From Saccharina japonica (taxonomy: Eukaryota; Sar; Phaeophyceae; Laminariales; Laminariaceae), in contig MEHQ01000605.1 of assembly GCA_008828725.1 (NCBI GenBank), forward strand, positions 1,028,789 through 1,092,788: a stretch of DNA of 64,000 bases, read 5' to 3'. Below, piece after piece: positions 24,201 through 36,802 of the stretch (positions are counted from its first letter, which is position 1; each line of letters starts with the position of its first letter). The translations under genes were made by a program, and so were the position numbers. The notes beneath the pieces are model-generated. The model searched no databases, was not told where the DNA came from, and worked only from the letters and a program-made list of their open reading frames with translations.

Positions 24201-25530
24201 GCAAGGTGGAGGGGAATGTCTTGCCGGGTTTTACTGCGGTTTCAAAACGACCGTTTAACCCATTAATTCCTCTGTTTTGTTTTATATATTATAGTGATAA
24301 CATGGGATATATATATAGGATTTAGAAAGGTATTTGTTGGGGAGGGGATAGTTTTTCTGGTATTTATAACTAGACGACAAGGCCATAGATATATCAAAAA
24401 TGGAAGCGTGTGTCCAGAATCTTGAATTTTGGTAGTGTTCGATAGCTTTGTCATCTACATTGCTCGCGAATCATGATTATTCTAACTTCTGGATCTTATT
24501 CACACTTAGTATATAACTTAAAAACACACCCGGTAAAGACTTCCACTAGCTCTGCGTCAAACCCCATTGTACCTCGATCAAACCATGCCCAGCTCATTCA
24601 TCGACCCCTCTCGTCTCGTATAAAAAACACTTTGATAGTTCCCACTACAATAGTCAACTGTCACAAAGGCTATATACGGAAATAATAATGACGCTTACTT
24701 TTGTTTTTGGATAGGCAGAGTGTTTTCCATCCCGAACTGAAAATAAAGATACCAAAGAAATGATACTCAAAGTTTTCACCCTGTGATCACAACGCTCCGG
24801 TCGGTTTTCCATGGCGACCTCTGGAGGTGCGGTGTGTTGCTTTCATCGTTTTCAGGGACGCCCTAGTGGTATTATCACATACATACATGAAACGTACCCT
24901 ATTTACGTAAAACTATCAGGGGTGACACTATCAATGAACTGTCGACTTGAGTTGTTGTCAATCAACAATACCCACCCCCGGGACGCACAATACTGAACGG
25001 GTCCTCTAGGGCTGTGGCTTCGCGGGATTTGAGCGCAAAGATACGACTTTAGTATGCATAGGCGAACCAGGCATTATTGGGACAGGTAGCCCGATATTCC
25101 GCTAAAAAGAGGGCAAAAAGCCAAGGAAAACGATTACTACACTAATGTTGTCATCTGACGTCTGACAACAGTTACACGCGGCTGTCCAGGCTGCTTCTGG
25201 TTTACGTTTAGTATCGTCGATACATATCGTGAACATTTATGGATGCCGTTGTATCATAGGTCAATCTCGTAGATTCTGGCAGTTGTGGACGAAGTTATTT
25301 ATTCGACGACTTGAGCTTGTATGGGTCAATTGAGTTTGGAAGGAGAGAATCACGATGAGCCTTCCAGTAACAACGTAACAACGGCCATGGATATTTATAG
25401 GCAGAGCAACCAAGTACGTAGACCTCAAAGGGTGGGGGTTTGTGCTATGCTTAGGGTTTGGGTTCTGTTGCTGAGTGGTGAGCTTGGTGGACGGCGTGGA
25501 ACATGATCCCAAAATAATGTTTCACACCCA
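21291..25530. other. Region upstream of the phosphatase, no gene recognised
   Basis: It contains the presumed minus-strand promoter of the alkaline phosphatase just above 21290, but no motif I would defend. A plus frame of 149 codons at 21905-22354 is unrecognised, and its codon usage does not resemble the GC-rich exons of the two real gene families. Trinucleotide repeats lie at 22331-22545. AT-rich stretches fill 23370-23480. Confidence 0.4.
22331..22545 (+). repeat. Imperfect CTA/CTG/CCA trinucleotide repeat
   Basis: Runs of CTACTACTACTACTG and CTGCTGCTACTACC with interruptions. Read on the minus strand it gives serine/glycine runs, which are a by-product. Confidence 0.85.
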
Positions 25531-25539
25531 TGCACTTTC

Positions 25540-25745
25540 AGGCACTTACATGCAACTCAGCACGCAGTTGAAAGTTGTACACTCGCGAACAATTGCAAGC
25601 AAGTTGCTTGCTCTCCATGCAACTTGCGTGTGAATTGGCTGCACCTCTATAATACCATGCAAATGGAGCGCTGCGTGCAAAATTCACACATCAGCCCCAT
25701 GCAAATTACATACAACTTGCATGGTGTGCGCGCATGCTTGCATGC
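25540..25745. repeat. Cluster of GCAACTTGCATG-type direct and inverted words
   Basis: TGCAACT, GCAAGTTGC, ATGCAACTTGC, ATGCAAATTACA, CAACTTGCATGG and GCATGCTTGCATGC recur in both orientations within 200 bases, so the segment can fold into several alternative hairpins. It lies immediately left of the tandem array. Confidence 0.7.
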
Positions 25746-26937
25746 AGCAGACGAACTGCTGGAAATAGCGTACACGACCTGAAACGGTCGCTTGTTGGGG
25801 TACATTGTGTAGTTGCCCACTTTTAACTCAAAGGCTCATTATATAACCTGCCCCCACTTGTGGACCGAACAAGCGAGACATTGACAGAAGTTGTGGAATC
25901 GTCAAGATTGCAGGAAGGGGGCACGTAACATCGCCCCAGAGGACAACGAAAATTCCATCTATGATACTTACACTGAAGTATATTCCGGCCGTAGGCGTGT
26001 TACGATCTCCGGAGATTCACTTGATGACCCAAGCAATCTCACATTCAAATGCCCACTCGACACCCCAACTTACCTGCAGATAGTTATACAACACAAGCGA
26101 ACCTCGATACTACGGGATTGACGTGTATATCGCTCATTTCTACCATTTGTTCATTGAGCCTGTGGGTGAAAACAAAAAGCTTTAGGTCCGTGAGTAGAAC
26201 ACTCCGATCCCATCTGATAAACGATCCCCCACGGCAGGTTTCGATGTCAACTCTATTGGTATCTGCCCGTGCTGTTATCCGAATGTGACGAGAACGCGAG
26301 AGCCACAGAGGAAGATCCGTCTCATATTGCGTCGTTGGAGTAGACGTTGTGTGGCATACTTAGAGGAATGCCATATACTAGTAGTCGTAGCCTGAAATCT
26401 GGGAAGATACAGGTAGTTTCAAGCCCGATCGTGAAGACACAACTTTCGGTAATTGTGTTCCGAATGACAAGCACGGTCAAAATGCAAGTATCATATAAAA
26501 TAAAAATAATTATAAATACGTCAGCTGTGAGTTCAACCGATTGAATAGTAGATACTCAACTGTGCGAGCTGCGTAGAATGTTATATATGTTATTTGTAGT
26601 GTTCGGTTGAGATACGTGATATATTAGGTACCCGGGTAGTTACTACTCGGGTTTTAGAATAAGTTGTTTATTGTTATTCGTGTGTTGCAGGTATTAGCCA
26701 TTCCGTGTTATCAATCCCGTCACTTACACCTCAATTATGGGTGTAGCCAAGCCGTCCCCGTTGTTCTCAATATACGAAACGCAAGAAAGCTATAATATAT
26801 CCAGAGTGAAACGTCCGAACTATGACGCCGCATCCATTCGATACAACTACGGTTGTAGAAGTTGCTTAACTATTCCCACCGCAGAATCCGTTTAAAAAAC
26901 GGAATACTATCAGGAACCAACAGAAAAACCGAACAAC

Positions 26938-27132
26938 TTGTCTAGTCAGCGCCCCAGCTTAGCTCTCTCCTGTTACTATACCCTTCCTCACCTCCCTACC
27001 AATACCCATCCTTCTTCGTGGCAATATATACGACGTCCACGCGCCTTGGAACACAACACATTCTCCTACCCCCCCAAAGACGCTAACACGCTGGTGTACG
27101 CCTACAAGATCCTCAAGCTATTCCGCAGGTGA
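26938..27132 (+). other. Conserved TLVY..ILKLF block, unit A
   Basis: An open stretch ends with NTLVYAYKILKLFRR and a stop. The same ending occurs in units B (37815-37863), C (49265-49320) and D (60255-60303), each time with the stop right after an Arg. In A, B and C the last codons AGG TGA also form a good splice donor; D has AGATAA instead. It could be a terminal exon or an internal exon with a donor. Upstream frames disagree by one base between A/B and C/D. Confidence 0.35.
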
Positions 27133-27323
27133 GGAAACCTATATATATATATACATGTATTTGCAATGCGGTCTGTGCACCTGCGCAGCAGAGGGAACCG
27201 TGTATAGGGTATATTTCACACACCAATCGTTTGGCTCGTGACGTGGTGCGAATGGACCAGTGCTGATGCCGTGGGTGTTCCTATACATACAGTCTAATAG
27301 AGTGAGCACACTATATTCGGTAG

Positions 27324-27629
27324 GTGTTTTTCGATTTTAAAAAGAAACACCACTGCTGTGATCGAAGGTGTCCGCTCGCCTCCAACTTAGTTTTCATGCG
27401 GAGCATGAAATATGTTTGGTATATCACTGCTTTCGCACTGGTGTTAACCCCGCCGTATGCAAACTCTGCGATATTCACCTCAATATATAACATCGGTTGG
27501 ACCCGCCCGAGTTTGTTCTCGATCGCCGCACTGGCTGTGACGCAAAAGCTATGGCTGCTTCGTTTGTGCTTGATTTTCGTTTTTGGCGTTGCTAAAGGCG
27601 CTCTCTTGGTACCAGATGTACGGTGTTAG
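27324..27629 (+). other. Open frame with a hydrophobic segment, unit A only
   Basis: 101 codons. The segment YVWYITAFALVLTPPYANS looks like a signal peptide or membrane helix. The matching stretch of unit B (38060-38240) has lost the frame, so this is either decayed or chance. Confidence 0.15.
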
Positions 27630-27999
27630 AGGTGTATCGTACTCCTCATAGCTCAACTCGAGTTGTGTTGCGTTGATTGTTTCCCGCGTTGTCCGATGCC
27701 TCTGCCTGGTCTGCATGAAATATCTTCGATGAACAATCCGATCTGCAAAGGGGTACGTGTACGCATCCCTGTCTACAGTAATGAATGCAGCCCTAGTTTA
27801 CCCGTAAATGGACGCTGGTGGCGGCAAGTAGACCAGGACGCAACGGTCAGCGATCCCCGGCCTACCTCCATGTTACTTTATCCGAACTACATTAACTGGT
27901 CAGTAGAAGGCGGTGGTCCAGAACGATTCGTGAGTCAACTGTACTGTCCCAATTTGAAACAAGGTCAAGCGTTTAGATCCCGATTGTGTGTGAGCGCCG

Positions 28000-29110
28000 T
28001 CTTACCGGCAACGTCAAAACAAACGGAGTCGGCGAACGGCAGTCTCTCATTTGGTTCCATAGTTAGGAGCAAGTGCCCGTTGGTGCAGTCAATAAACACA
28101 GCGGAAACAAGTAATTCTACCGTACGTAGCGGCTGAACACACGAAAATGTGCCAAGCACTACAGTAGGCGCGCACAGTGGCAGGTTTATTTCGTCCCTGA
28201 AGCCGAAATGTTCGACGGTGTATCCGGCTATTGAACTGAGGCGTATATGCAACGCGACTGATGTGAATATCATCAGGCGCCGAAGGCTGATATCTGCTGT
28301 AGCGGCACCTATACGACATCCGTCTCTAAACAAACCGAAAACACTAGATATTGAAGCTTTTTCCGTCGTGAGAAACGAGAAACCTAACGGGGGTAAGTAT
28401 AGACTTAGCACAGAAGGCGCGCGAAACGCCATGCGTATAGCAGTTTATATATATATATATTGTAGCAGTCTACCGGTGCGTTAAGTTTAGTTGTTGCTCC
28501 ACCATTCGTTCTGTATGAGAGCTTGCTGATCGACGCCCAAAACACCCGATACGGACCCGTCGTTAAACGGAATACGCCATCCAATCGCACCACGCACAAT
28601 GGCCCCGACGGAAACAAAGTATGTATACGATGAGGCGTAGACGCATGTGACGGAAGGGATGATACGTGCTCGAGGAACCACTTTCCTAATTGATGGGACG
28701 TCTATAAAGTCAAGAGCTGCCGGAACGAGGTACTGCTGGGTCCAGTGCGAATTATGCAGTGCCCCATGAAGGCCATGAATCGGATGTCGCTTGAATATGT
28801 TTTCCTAAAACCGGTCGTTGCCGTGGGGTAGAGAGGTCGTCAACTGACAAAACTCCTCAAGTTCAGAATCTACACTTCCTTTACCGTATGCTGAATGCGT
28901 GCTCGATATTGACGGCTGCTACAGCAGGCGGAGGTGGAACAGTAACATTACCTGACTTAAATATAATGGATATGAAGTGCGACCCGATAACGCCTGACGC
29001 ATGTACCACGTAGAAGATTATAATTTTGTATTCCGACGATGTATATAATCCCCTAGTTTAGAAGTGCCGTCAGACCCAACTATTTTCACTACAAAGTTCC
29101 CATCTCCCAT
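28000..29110 (-). pseudogene. Unrecognised minus-strand gene X, unit A, exon-like blocks
   Basis: Several blocks read as protein and are matched in unit B. The most convincing is 28885-28951: an exon with AG acceptor and GT donor encoding a VPPPPAVAAVN-type peptide. Its unit B partner (39298-39361) keeps both splice sites and differs by exactly one codon. Further blocks: 29041-29110 (MGDGNFVVKIVGSDG), 28488-28720 (YTYFVS.GA..; GVLGVDQQ; NEWW) and 28150-28330, which is matched in units C and D. I could not join them into one continuous frame, so the gene may be decayed or have exons I missed. No family is recognised. It points away from the GDPH gene at 30348. Confidence 0.4.
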
Positions 29111-29550
29111 CACAGCAGTACGGGCCTACCCCGGTCGGTGAGGTTTCACGCGATTTGGAGGCCGTTCCAAACGCCCCATTATATGATACATGTGATGTTA
29201 TTCAAATAAATGCCTGAGCGGGATTTGCGCTTTTTTGTTTCTCTTTTGAGCTCGTGCCTCTGACCAACATTGTTCGTAAATGTTTAGTTTAGTTTTCGAT
29301 CCCATTTATTATTTTCGCCCCTTCCTTTATTTCTCCTCCCTGGTCGTAACTAAGATTCGGGGTCACACAGTAGGCGCCTCTCCCTCCTCCCCCATTACAG
29401 TTGGGGCCTTGCATTATTATCGCGAGAAGACTTTAGCCCTTTCTTCCCTAGTCGACTCTCATCGAATTGTGCTACCCACGCTACTATTACTAGCCGCCCC
29501 CAGGAGCTGATTCCGTTTTTATCTAATCGTTTTTTCCAAATAAATTCAAA

Positions 29551-29632
29551 TGCCCGACCCACGTGGGGTTTGAACTCTGGAAATAAAGTCTTAGAAGCGT
29601 TCAAGGGTACCACTAGACTATCGGGGGCGGAT
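29551..29632 (-). repeat. tRNA-derived SINE-like element or tRNA pseudogene
   Basis: Read on the minus strand, TAGTCTAGTGGTACC fits box A (as in Glu/Gly tRNAs) and GAGTTCAAACCCC fits box B at a suitable distance. CCCGA at one end pairs with TCGGG at the other. The T stem does not pair well and the anticodon arm is not convincing, so it is not a working tRNA. Confidence 0.45.
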
Positions 29633-30347
29633 ATGGAGGGGCCAGGCTCATTGTGATTGGTGAAATAAGTGGCATGGCTCCCTGGCTACTTCTAAGTGGT
29701 TACGTATGATATTTGTAAATTGCAGGTTGAAGAGGTTTGATATATTGTGTTTCGTCGTTGCTGCAATCGTGCACGTAGAATGCTGGGAGCTTGGGCGTGT
29801 TTACCGCTTCCGCCCTCATGTGTGTGTATATATATATATATATCGGTTGGTGGGAGTGCGATTGATTTCAATGATGTTGTAATAGTGTCCCTCGGACGAT
29901 TCGAGGTCGATGCATCTACCTGGAATATCTTCACGGATACACGTGTTACTGCCACCAAGGATGCACATCTCCTATATACTGCATGCACGAAACAAATTCG
30001 GCAAACTACTGTATGTACCACTCTACGTCAGGTTTCATGTGGAACGATGAACACGGCTCTTTATATACTACAGCAGGCATCCCATATTGCAACTCACTCT
30101 GACGACAGCTCCTGGCAATACGTTTCGTTCAGTGTAGAGGCATGGATTCGTAGTTCGTTCTTGTTCGAGTGTCCCTCCCCTCTGCGAACACCTCAATGTG
30201 CGCCTCGTAGTCTGTTTCGGGTTAACAATACTCCATCATGTATCGTGGGATTGTATTTCGAGTTCTGTCTCATTTCCCCGCTTGATTTCCCTGCTGTGGC
30301 GTTCCGTGCGGCGCAGCCAAACTCACCGAAATCACAACACGGCGAAT

Positions 30348-32611
30348 ATGCGGGCGGTTCTCAAGCTTCTGGCAGTGGGTCTGAGCGCTCAATCTACCTT
30401 CGGCAAGGTAACGACGCGCTCTGTGTCTGCCTGCGTATGTACGCTGCTCGTATACCGTTTATTCGTCCCGTTTCACCACCACCACGCTAAACTGCAACCC
30501 CCTGCGTGATTATACTACCCCTGGTCACAGTCCCCTAGGAATTGTGTGCCACCCCGGAGTATTCTTGTGAAAATGCCCGATTGGGTCCTGGGATACACAT
30601 ATAACTCAACACACGGTATTTCCTTTCAAACCTTATGTTGGTATATATATATATATATGCGTTGCTTGACGTTCGACTCGGATTGCATAAATATCCGATT
30701 TAACCGCCGTTAGAGGCGTGACACGAAAATGTTTGTTTCAAGTTACCTCTGGTGAACCACACTAACCAACCCCCCGTAGGCTGAAGGTGGCTAGTCATCT
30801 TCAAGCAACCACTTCTACAATACTGTGTGTACGTCTACTGTAAAACTGTAAAGCGATCGCTAACACAGGAAACGACGACGCGCGAACATACACACTGCTC
30901 AGAGTTACCTTCTGCCATCATCGACCACCTTCTGCCCCAAATATGCAATCCCTGTTGTTCTTTTCCCGGCAGCTCTTGGTTCAGCTTGCAGGCGTGCTGC
31001 CCGTAAACCATGAAAATGGTCTCGGTCGCGGGGTGGACGACGTGGTCCGACTAGCGACCGCGGCGAACAGCGCACATAGACTAAATGCCGTAGTGACGAG
31101 CGGCGGCGACCGCGCGCTCCAGTCGTCTCGTGCTTCCACGAACCTGGCCCACCGTGAGCTGGGGTTCATTAAGTCGTTCTTCCGAGTCGTGGGGTTCGTC
31201 GTCGTCTTCGCGGCCGACGATTTCGCTACCGTCGCCATCAACATAGAGATAGTAGGACCCGGTGAGACCCTTTTCGAGTTGGAAACGACCATGGAGATCG
31301 GTTATGATGGCACCGGGGTCGCTGAGACGGACGTTGACGACGAGTTCCTCAACGAAGGCAAGACCGGCGTGTGCGATGGCTGCACAGTCAGGGCGATAGC
31401 GGGAGACTGTATTTCCGGGGCCTGCGATGGATACGACAAGGACGCCAGTAACAGCAACATGGGTGCTTCGGTGAGTTCAGGAGGGTGCTTCGGTGAGTAC
31501 GTCGACATACCCCACACCCCGTACAACTCAATCTGAGGCCCAAGTTGTCTTACACGAGGTAGAACATTTTCACATTTTCCAATACGAACCTCTGGCGCAT
31601 CATTCGATCTAGATCCCACGCATCTACAGCAAGGTTCAAACAGTTACGTTATTAAAATCGACAAGCTTATCTGTTTAATACGCTTATTATGCCCATCATC
31701 AGGTGCGTGGGGACCCCCACATGATTGGCCTTCTCGGTCAGAAAATCAACTGGTCCGGGGAGGACAACGCCTGGTACTGTCTGCTCGCCGACGGGGCCGA
31801 CTTCCACGTCAACGTACGCCTTAGCGCACCCATGCCGGAGGAGTTCCCCGACAGGCAGCTCATCTCCGCCGTGAGCATCCTGACCGAAGGCGGTCTCCAC
31901 TCCCTCGTGGTAGAGGTCAAGAATCCATACACCACGAATACCGACGGCTGCCCCAGGGACTCGTCGGTACCCTGCTTGGCCGACGGGGGCCTCCGAATCT
32001 TGGTCGACGGCAAGGAGTCGACCGCTATGCAAGCACCTGCTGACAATCTCCACCTGCCTGGCGAGTCACCCGTCGTCGTGTCCACAGCAAACCTTCCGGC
32101 AGAGTGCCGCCCGTTCGGCGGGGACCGCGTCTGGGCGACCCAGGTCGCGGACATGATGAGCGAGCGCCGCAGCCTCCGCGTGAACTCCGTTCCATTCGAC
32201 AAGTGGATCCTGCAGCCCGGAACCCTCGCGGCTCCGACCTGGTGCGCCAAGTTTCTGGAAGAGGGAGGCATGGCGGCTCTGCTCTCCACGCGCTCCGAAC
32301 ACGCTACACTCCGCGTGGAAACCCCGGTAGCCGGTGTAAGGATCAACGTCGGCATGAACTACCAGAACCTCGAGACTGCCCCGGACGGAACGGTGCTGGT
32401 CCCTGACCTTGAGTTCTGGCAGACGGACCTCGGGTTTGACGGTCTTAAACTGTCTGGAAACGTCGCCGGGCTGATGGGTGACACCTCTCGGTTTGTGTAC
32501 GACGACGAGGGCATGCCGGTCACCAGCGGCCTCGGTGCCCTGCACGGCCCCGTCGACAGCTACCGTGTGGCCGGCCCTTTCGCTTGGGACTTCGACAAGT
32601 TGCACGGCTGA
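30348..32611 (+). CDS. Secreted GDPH-motif protein (vWD/root-cap-like), copy A, three exons
   Basis: Exons 30348-30407, 30973-31470 and 31703-32611 join in phase 0 with GT-AG borders to give 488 residues. Exon 1 codes a signal peptide (MRAVLKLLAVGLSAQ..). Exon 2 (residues 21-186) is an unrecognised domain ending in C-x2-C-x8-C-x4-C. Exon 3 (187-488) starts VRGDPHMIGLLGQK, with later WYCLL, PCLADGGLRILVDG, AECRPFG and TWCAKFL. GDPH followed by W.G and WY is shared by von Willebrand D-like and plant root-cap domains; the exact family is my inference. The exons are GC-rich against AT-rich introns. The copy in unit C matches it at most positions while the introns do not align, which suggests selection on the protein. 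Likely exported or in the cell wall; binding partner unknown. Confidence 0.85.
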
Positions 32612-35600
32612 GCGCCTCAGTTCTCGTTATGTAGATGGCGTGATGCGTCTTCCCATAGTGCGTCTCTCGAAACGTTGCTGTTGTTGTACGCTTTGTGCTA
32701 AGGCGAACGGTGTTGGTATCGAACTTCACCAAAACTGTTGATATATTGTACCTGGCATATAGTAAGCTTCCAATACGTTTCGCCGGAAGACTGGTGTTAC
32801 AGTAACTGTCAACTCGTTATCAAATATAGGTAGAACACCATAGCTATCACGTGGGAAGACGACAACCAACGTAGAGTTTAGCGCACGGTTGCGTTTGCAA
32901 CGCGAGACATTGATGTCGTGGATATCAGTGGAGGCGGACGGATCCTATTCGTTTTGGGTTGGTGCCATAGATGCGTGAGGGGCATAAGGTACGCACCCAA
33001 GCTTAGCATACGGTTGTCTTTTTATTTCCACAATAATCATCATCGATACCTCCCGCCCCCCGTCTCCCAAACTATTATACTGAGGACATAGTACTATCTG
33101 GATTCAGGTTTTCCAGGCGTGGCGGGGTACAACGTAGTACTTTGTTGGGGCTGCATACCGGCCCTGACTGCAGAATCGGCTCTCTGATGTATCCATGTAG
33201 ACAGCGGGAGGTGATACTACTAGGTTTCTAATCAAAGACGGGTACATGTCAACGGTTCAAATCTCCTCCTGTCGGCTGAACTAGTGTGTAGTAGAGCGTG
33301 GTATATTTCGATTGGGGGGTACAAGCGGCTGTCCTAGCCTATGTATGCGTTTGTTCCCTGTTGGTACGGTATATATGCATGGTGTCGAAACCGGGCGTGA
33401 CTGATGCTATACTGATGCCCTCTGCATGTCCCCTCTACCAAAGTCTAGTTGCGGCAGAAACGCATGGCGTGGCCCACCGCACGACATGCCTTTTCCTGCC
33501 TCTATGTATTGAACATCGTTTTTTTGCGAAGCTGTGGAAATGTTGACCATTGAGCCCCGAAAGCAAATGTAGTCAATGTATTGTCACTACCCACCAGTGG
33601 TACGAGTACCATAGTGTGGACATTTTCCCTAAGGCAGTATGCAGTGGGTCGACGCGTGCACGTTTCTTTTGTTTAGTCCCTATAATCTACATTACCTCCA
33701 CTATTCATTGGTCGAGATATTCCCAACATTGCAGGGCGGTTATCATAACGTTCAACCGTAAGCATCAGAGGATTCTGCTGTAGGGCCAAGACCCGGCTAG
33801 TGCTACAGCCCAACACACGCGGTGTGTGCATATTCCCGAGTCAATCAAGATATGGTCTTGCCCACCCTGATTACCTTATAATGTGTATTTTGTGTCAATT
33901 GGTAGTCTCCACTCAGCGCTGTTCGCAGTGACTGGGTGCCACAGTAAATACCCGCTTCGCAGATGGACAAAGTCTCGGCACGCGGTTATGAGATCCGCCC
34001 TGGTTGATCTACAGGCTTCCCATCAACTGCCAAACGTATTTTGCTGAGTAGCCCAGAATACATATCAAGAGTCTGGCCGAACGAAAACACATGTGTGAAG
34101 TGCGTACGAGCTCGTTGCGGCGAGAGGCGAAAGCTCTGGTGTTCAAGGTTCTGGGCCTTGGTTTGTGCGAGATGAGACATCCAAAAAGTGACACGGTTTC
34201 GAGTCGCGGCAACGTGAACAAGATTACGGCACGCCTGTTTTTTATTCAATATAAGTGTGTCCTTCTAAGACATAAGTTCATTTGTTTTTGTAGTGTTTCG
34301 CTAACGTTGATCTTAACCGGCGCACGAAAACAAAAATAAACCTGGTCGTGAAATGTTTCGTGTTGTCACGAAGAACACTAAATTCATTTTGTTTTATATA
34401 CTCTGAAACGCCCCGGTGCCGATAACAACCCCAGTAATGGTGTTGTTTCCCCTGAGGTTCCATTTTTTTCTCAATACATTATGTTAGGATTTTAGCAGAC
34501 GTTTCTCAACACAGCGTTGTAGGCTGACATAAAAGTAAAAGGTGATACGGGCGTCCTCCACATGTTGATGCGGTCATGTCAAGACACAATGTGTCGATTT
34601 ACTTGGCGCATTAGCCGAAAAATAGTCAGACACACATTATATTGATGGAACTGTAGGGAGGTAATCCCTACCTGTATGGAGTTGCACTTCCCCAATAAAT
34701 ATATTTTGTGTCCATTTACATTTAAATACAACTCGCACACGAACCATCTCTTCACCTATGTATTTCCCTTGTCCAACTGGCCATGTAGAAATATCGAATG
34801 TCAAAACCGTCGACGTAATGTATATTTTGTTTCCTGAAGGGCACATGCCGTAAGTCTTGCTGGAACCACTTCATAGGCGGTTCTTTGATACCAAGATCCG
34901 CCACAACTCATCCGTACCACATCCACGATGTTTCATCAGAATATTGATCTCATGCCAACACGGGCGGAGCAGGTGAAGAGGTTCATATCGTGCAATAACA
35001 CGCGCAGTAGGTACTGAGTCCGGTTTCGCTCTATGGCATGCTAAGCACGTGTCAATGTTCGTTTCACGCCAGCATGGTAGAAGGGCGTTGGAATACGGTA
35101 TACACACTCACGCGCCCACGGTGAATTAACACTGCTGTCACGATATCACGCGCGCAGAAAATATCAACACTGCCGTGACGGCATAACGTTCGCACCTAGA
35201 GCACGGCAGTTGTCACACCATCACGCACACAGCGCAAAGCACGAATGATCTCACTTCTTCGAGCGACGAAGAACTTGTTTTGGAACAGACGACTCTAGTA
35301 CAGCAATATCATCGTGGAAGAGTGATCATCTGCTTGGATATGGTGGACAAGGCCATCCGAAGTTTCGACCGACAAACCCATCTAGATCGCGTACGATGTG
35401 TATCGGCTCACGGCACGCCCCGTCACCAGCATGCGTCAATTCGGTGTTTTAGTCATCCTGGTGGAGTGTCTTTGCCCCGAGCTGTTACCCGTGCGTTCTC
35501 GTTCAGTTGCTCTATTCTAATACCTACATCGCGCTGTCACACACAGTCAGGTCGACAGCAAATCGACCTGTCAGCCTTCCACGTGAGAACCAGACGCAAG

Positions 35601-36550
35601 CTTAGCGTTGCGACCACAAGTCAATTGAGGCCACAGCAATAGAGCCTACGTCGACCAAATTACACCATGTAGCAGCAGCACATACAGGGGGGTCATCAAA
35701 ATATATCCATTCGACACAAACAACTCGCTGGTTTATGGATGACAAACAGCTTTAGCTTCGAACCACACTCAAGCCTGACGTTGCGAAAACAATATTCTAT
35801 ACACATTCTAGTGCCTAAGGAGTTGTGAAGTCGAAGAGAGGCTTCATCTCCAGTACGAAGTGACCAAACGTGAAATTCCGATCGTAATTGATGAATGGAA
35901 TGATGGTATTGAGACGACCAACACTGTTACGCGACAGAGGTGTCAACTACTTTTATACTCCGAATATACCAATTACAATACATGATTTTACGGCGAAGGG
36001 ACAGGAACTCGTCGCGTTCAGCAGTACGCATTCACACGTATGCCCCGACAAGCAAGCCGACCGTGGTCAACTCGAACCGGTTTGCGACAAAGCATGTCAC
36101 GCTTGACAGCAAAAACGTATCCACTTCTGTAGGCGATGGGTCGAATAAACTCGTGCATGTACGTAGAGCCCTCGATGTCAAAAGTGTAACCCCCCCCCGT
36201 CTACGTTGGTTTTACCGCACAAGGTATAGTACGGTGCGCACATACGAGGAATTCTTATGGGTTTAAGATATCTTGCCATGGCTCCAGAAATTGGGTTGTG
36301 GCCTAGTCCACTTGTAACGCAAAGGTGGATATACTTTGTCGAGGTTGCAGACGCCTGCCCAGAACCCGAAAGAGATTACTACTTACCCCCCGTTGAAAAT
36401 TAATGACGGCGCGGCAGACGTAAATATGTTTTAAACGGCGTTGAGCAATCGCCAACATTTTTCAAAAAGGGGCAGACGCATAACATTGCACGGATTGACA
36501 CTTGGATACTTTAAACATCTGTAGTGTCGGAGCCGTGCGGTGGTGTTAGA
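32612..36550. other. Downstream part of unit A, no intact gene recognised
   Basis: It is collinear with unit B 42070-45430. One block has a coding look on the minus strand: 35990-36250, matched by the unit B frame 44858-45136 (CAPYYT.CG.TN.DGG; ATVGLL/TTVGLL). In A it is broken at a run of G/C. Short near-repeats (AACACTG.CGTGACG words) lie at 35125-35230. Confidence 0.4.
33170..33285 (+). repeat. tRNA T-arm-like relic shared by units A and B
   Basis: ACGGTTCAAATCTC here and ACGGTTCGAATCCC in unit B (about 42632) match the tRNA box B consensus at the same relative place. GACAG and GGAGG upstream pair with CTCCT and CTGTC downstream. No complete cloverleaf forms. I do not see it at the matching place in unit C (about 57.9 kb). 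Confidence 0.25.
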
Positions 36551-36558
36551 GGCTGCAA

Positions 36559-36802
36559 GACGCATACAAGTAGCACTTTTGGGCTGGAATGGTTTCTGAG
36601 TAATGGGACCACTTAGCCCAAATTTGTGGGAGTTTCATCGTTGTGTTGCAATATTGTTTTTTGTGTACATAGTCCATGGTATTAGTGTTAATCGGGTAGC
36701 ATTTATAACTTCTTCCACGATCTTTGTTGGCGTAAGGTACAGAGCTCGTCGAGGTAGGAGCGGCAGAAACACGATCGCGCAGTTCTACCGCAGCATGCAT
36801 CG
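36559..36802 (-). mobile_element. Family A element at the end of unit A
   Basis: Core words GGCTGGAATGGTTTCTGAG and CTTAGCCCAAATTTGT match reverse-oriented family A copies, and the right end CTACCGCAGCATGC is clear. A related copy sits at the equivalent position in unit B (45431-45683), so the insertion predates the duplication. Confidence 0.75.

Noticed and set aside
32066..32605. Long minus-strand frames opposite GDPH exon 3
   Set aside because: They are shadows of the GC-rich exon. The plus frame has the conserved motifs, splice sites and matching copies.
33170..33285. Functional tRNA gene
   Set aside because: Only the T-arm loop fits. T stem, acceptor and anticodon arms do not pair.
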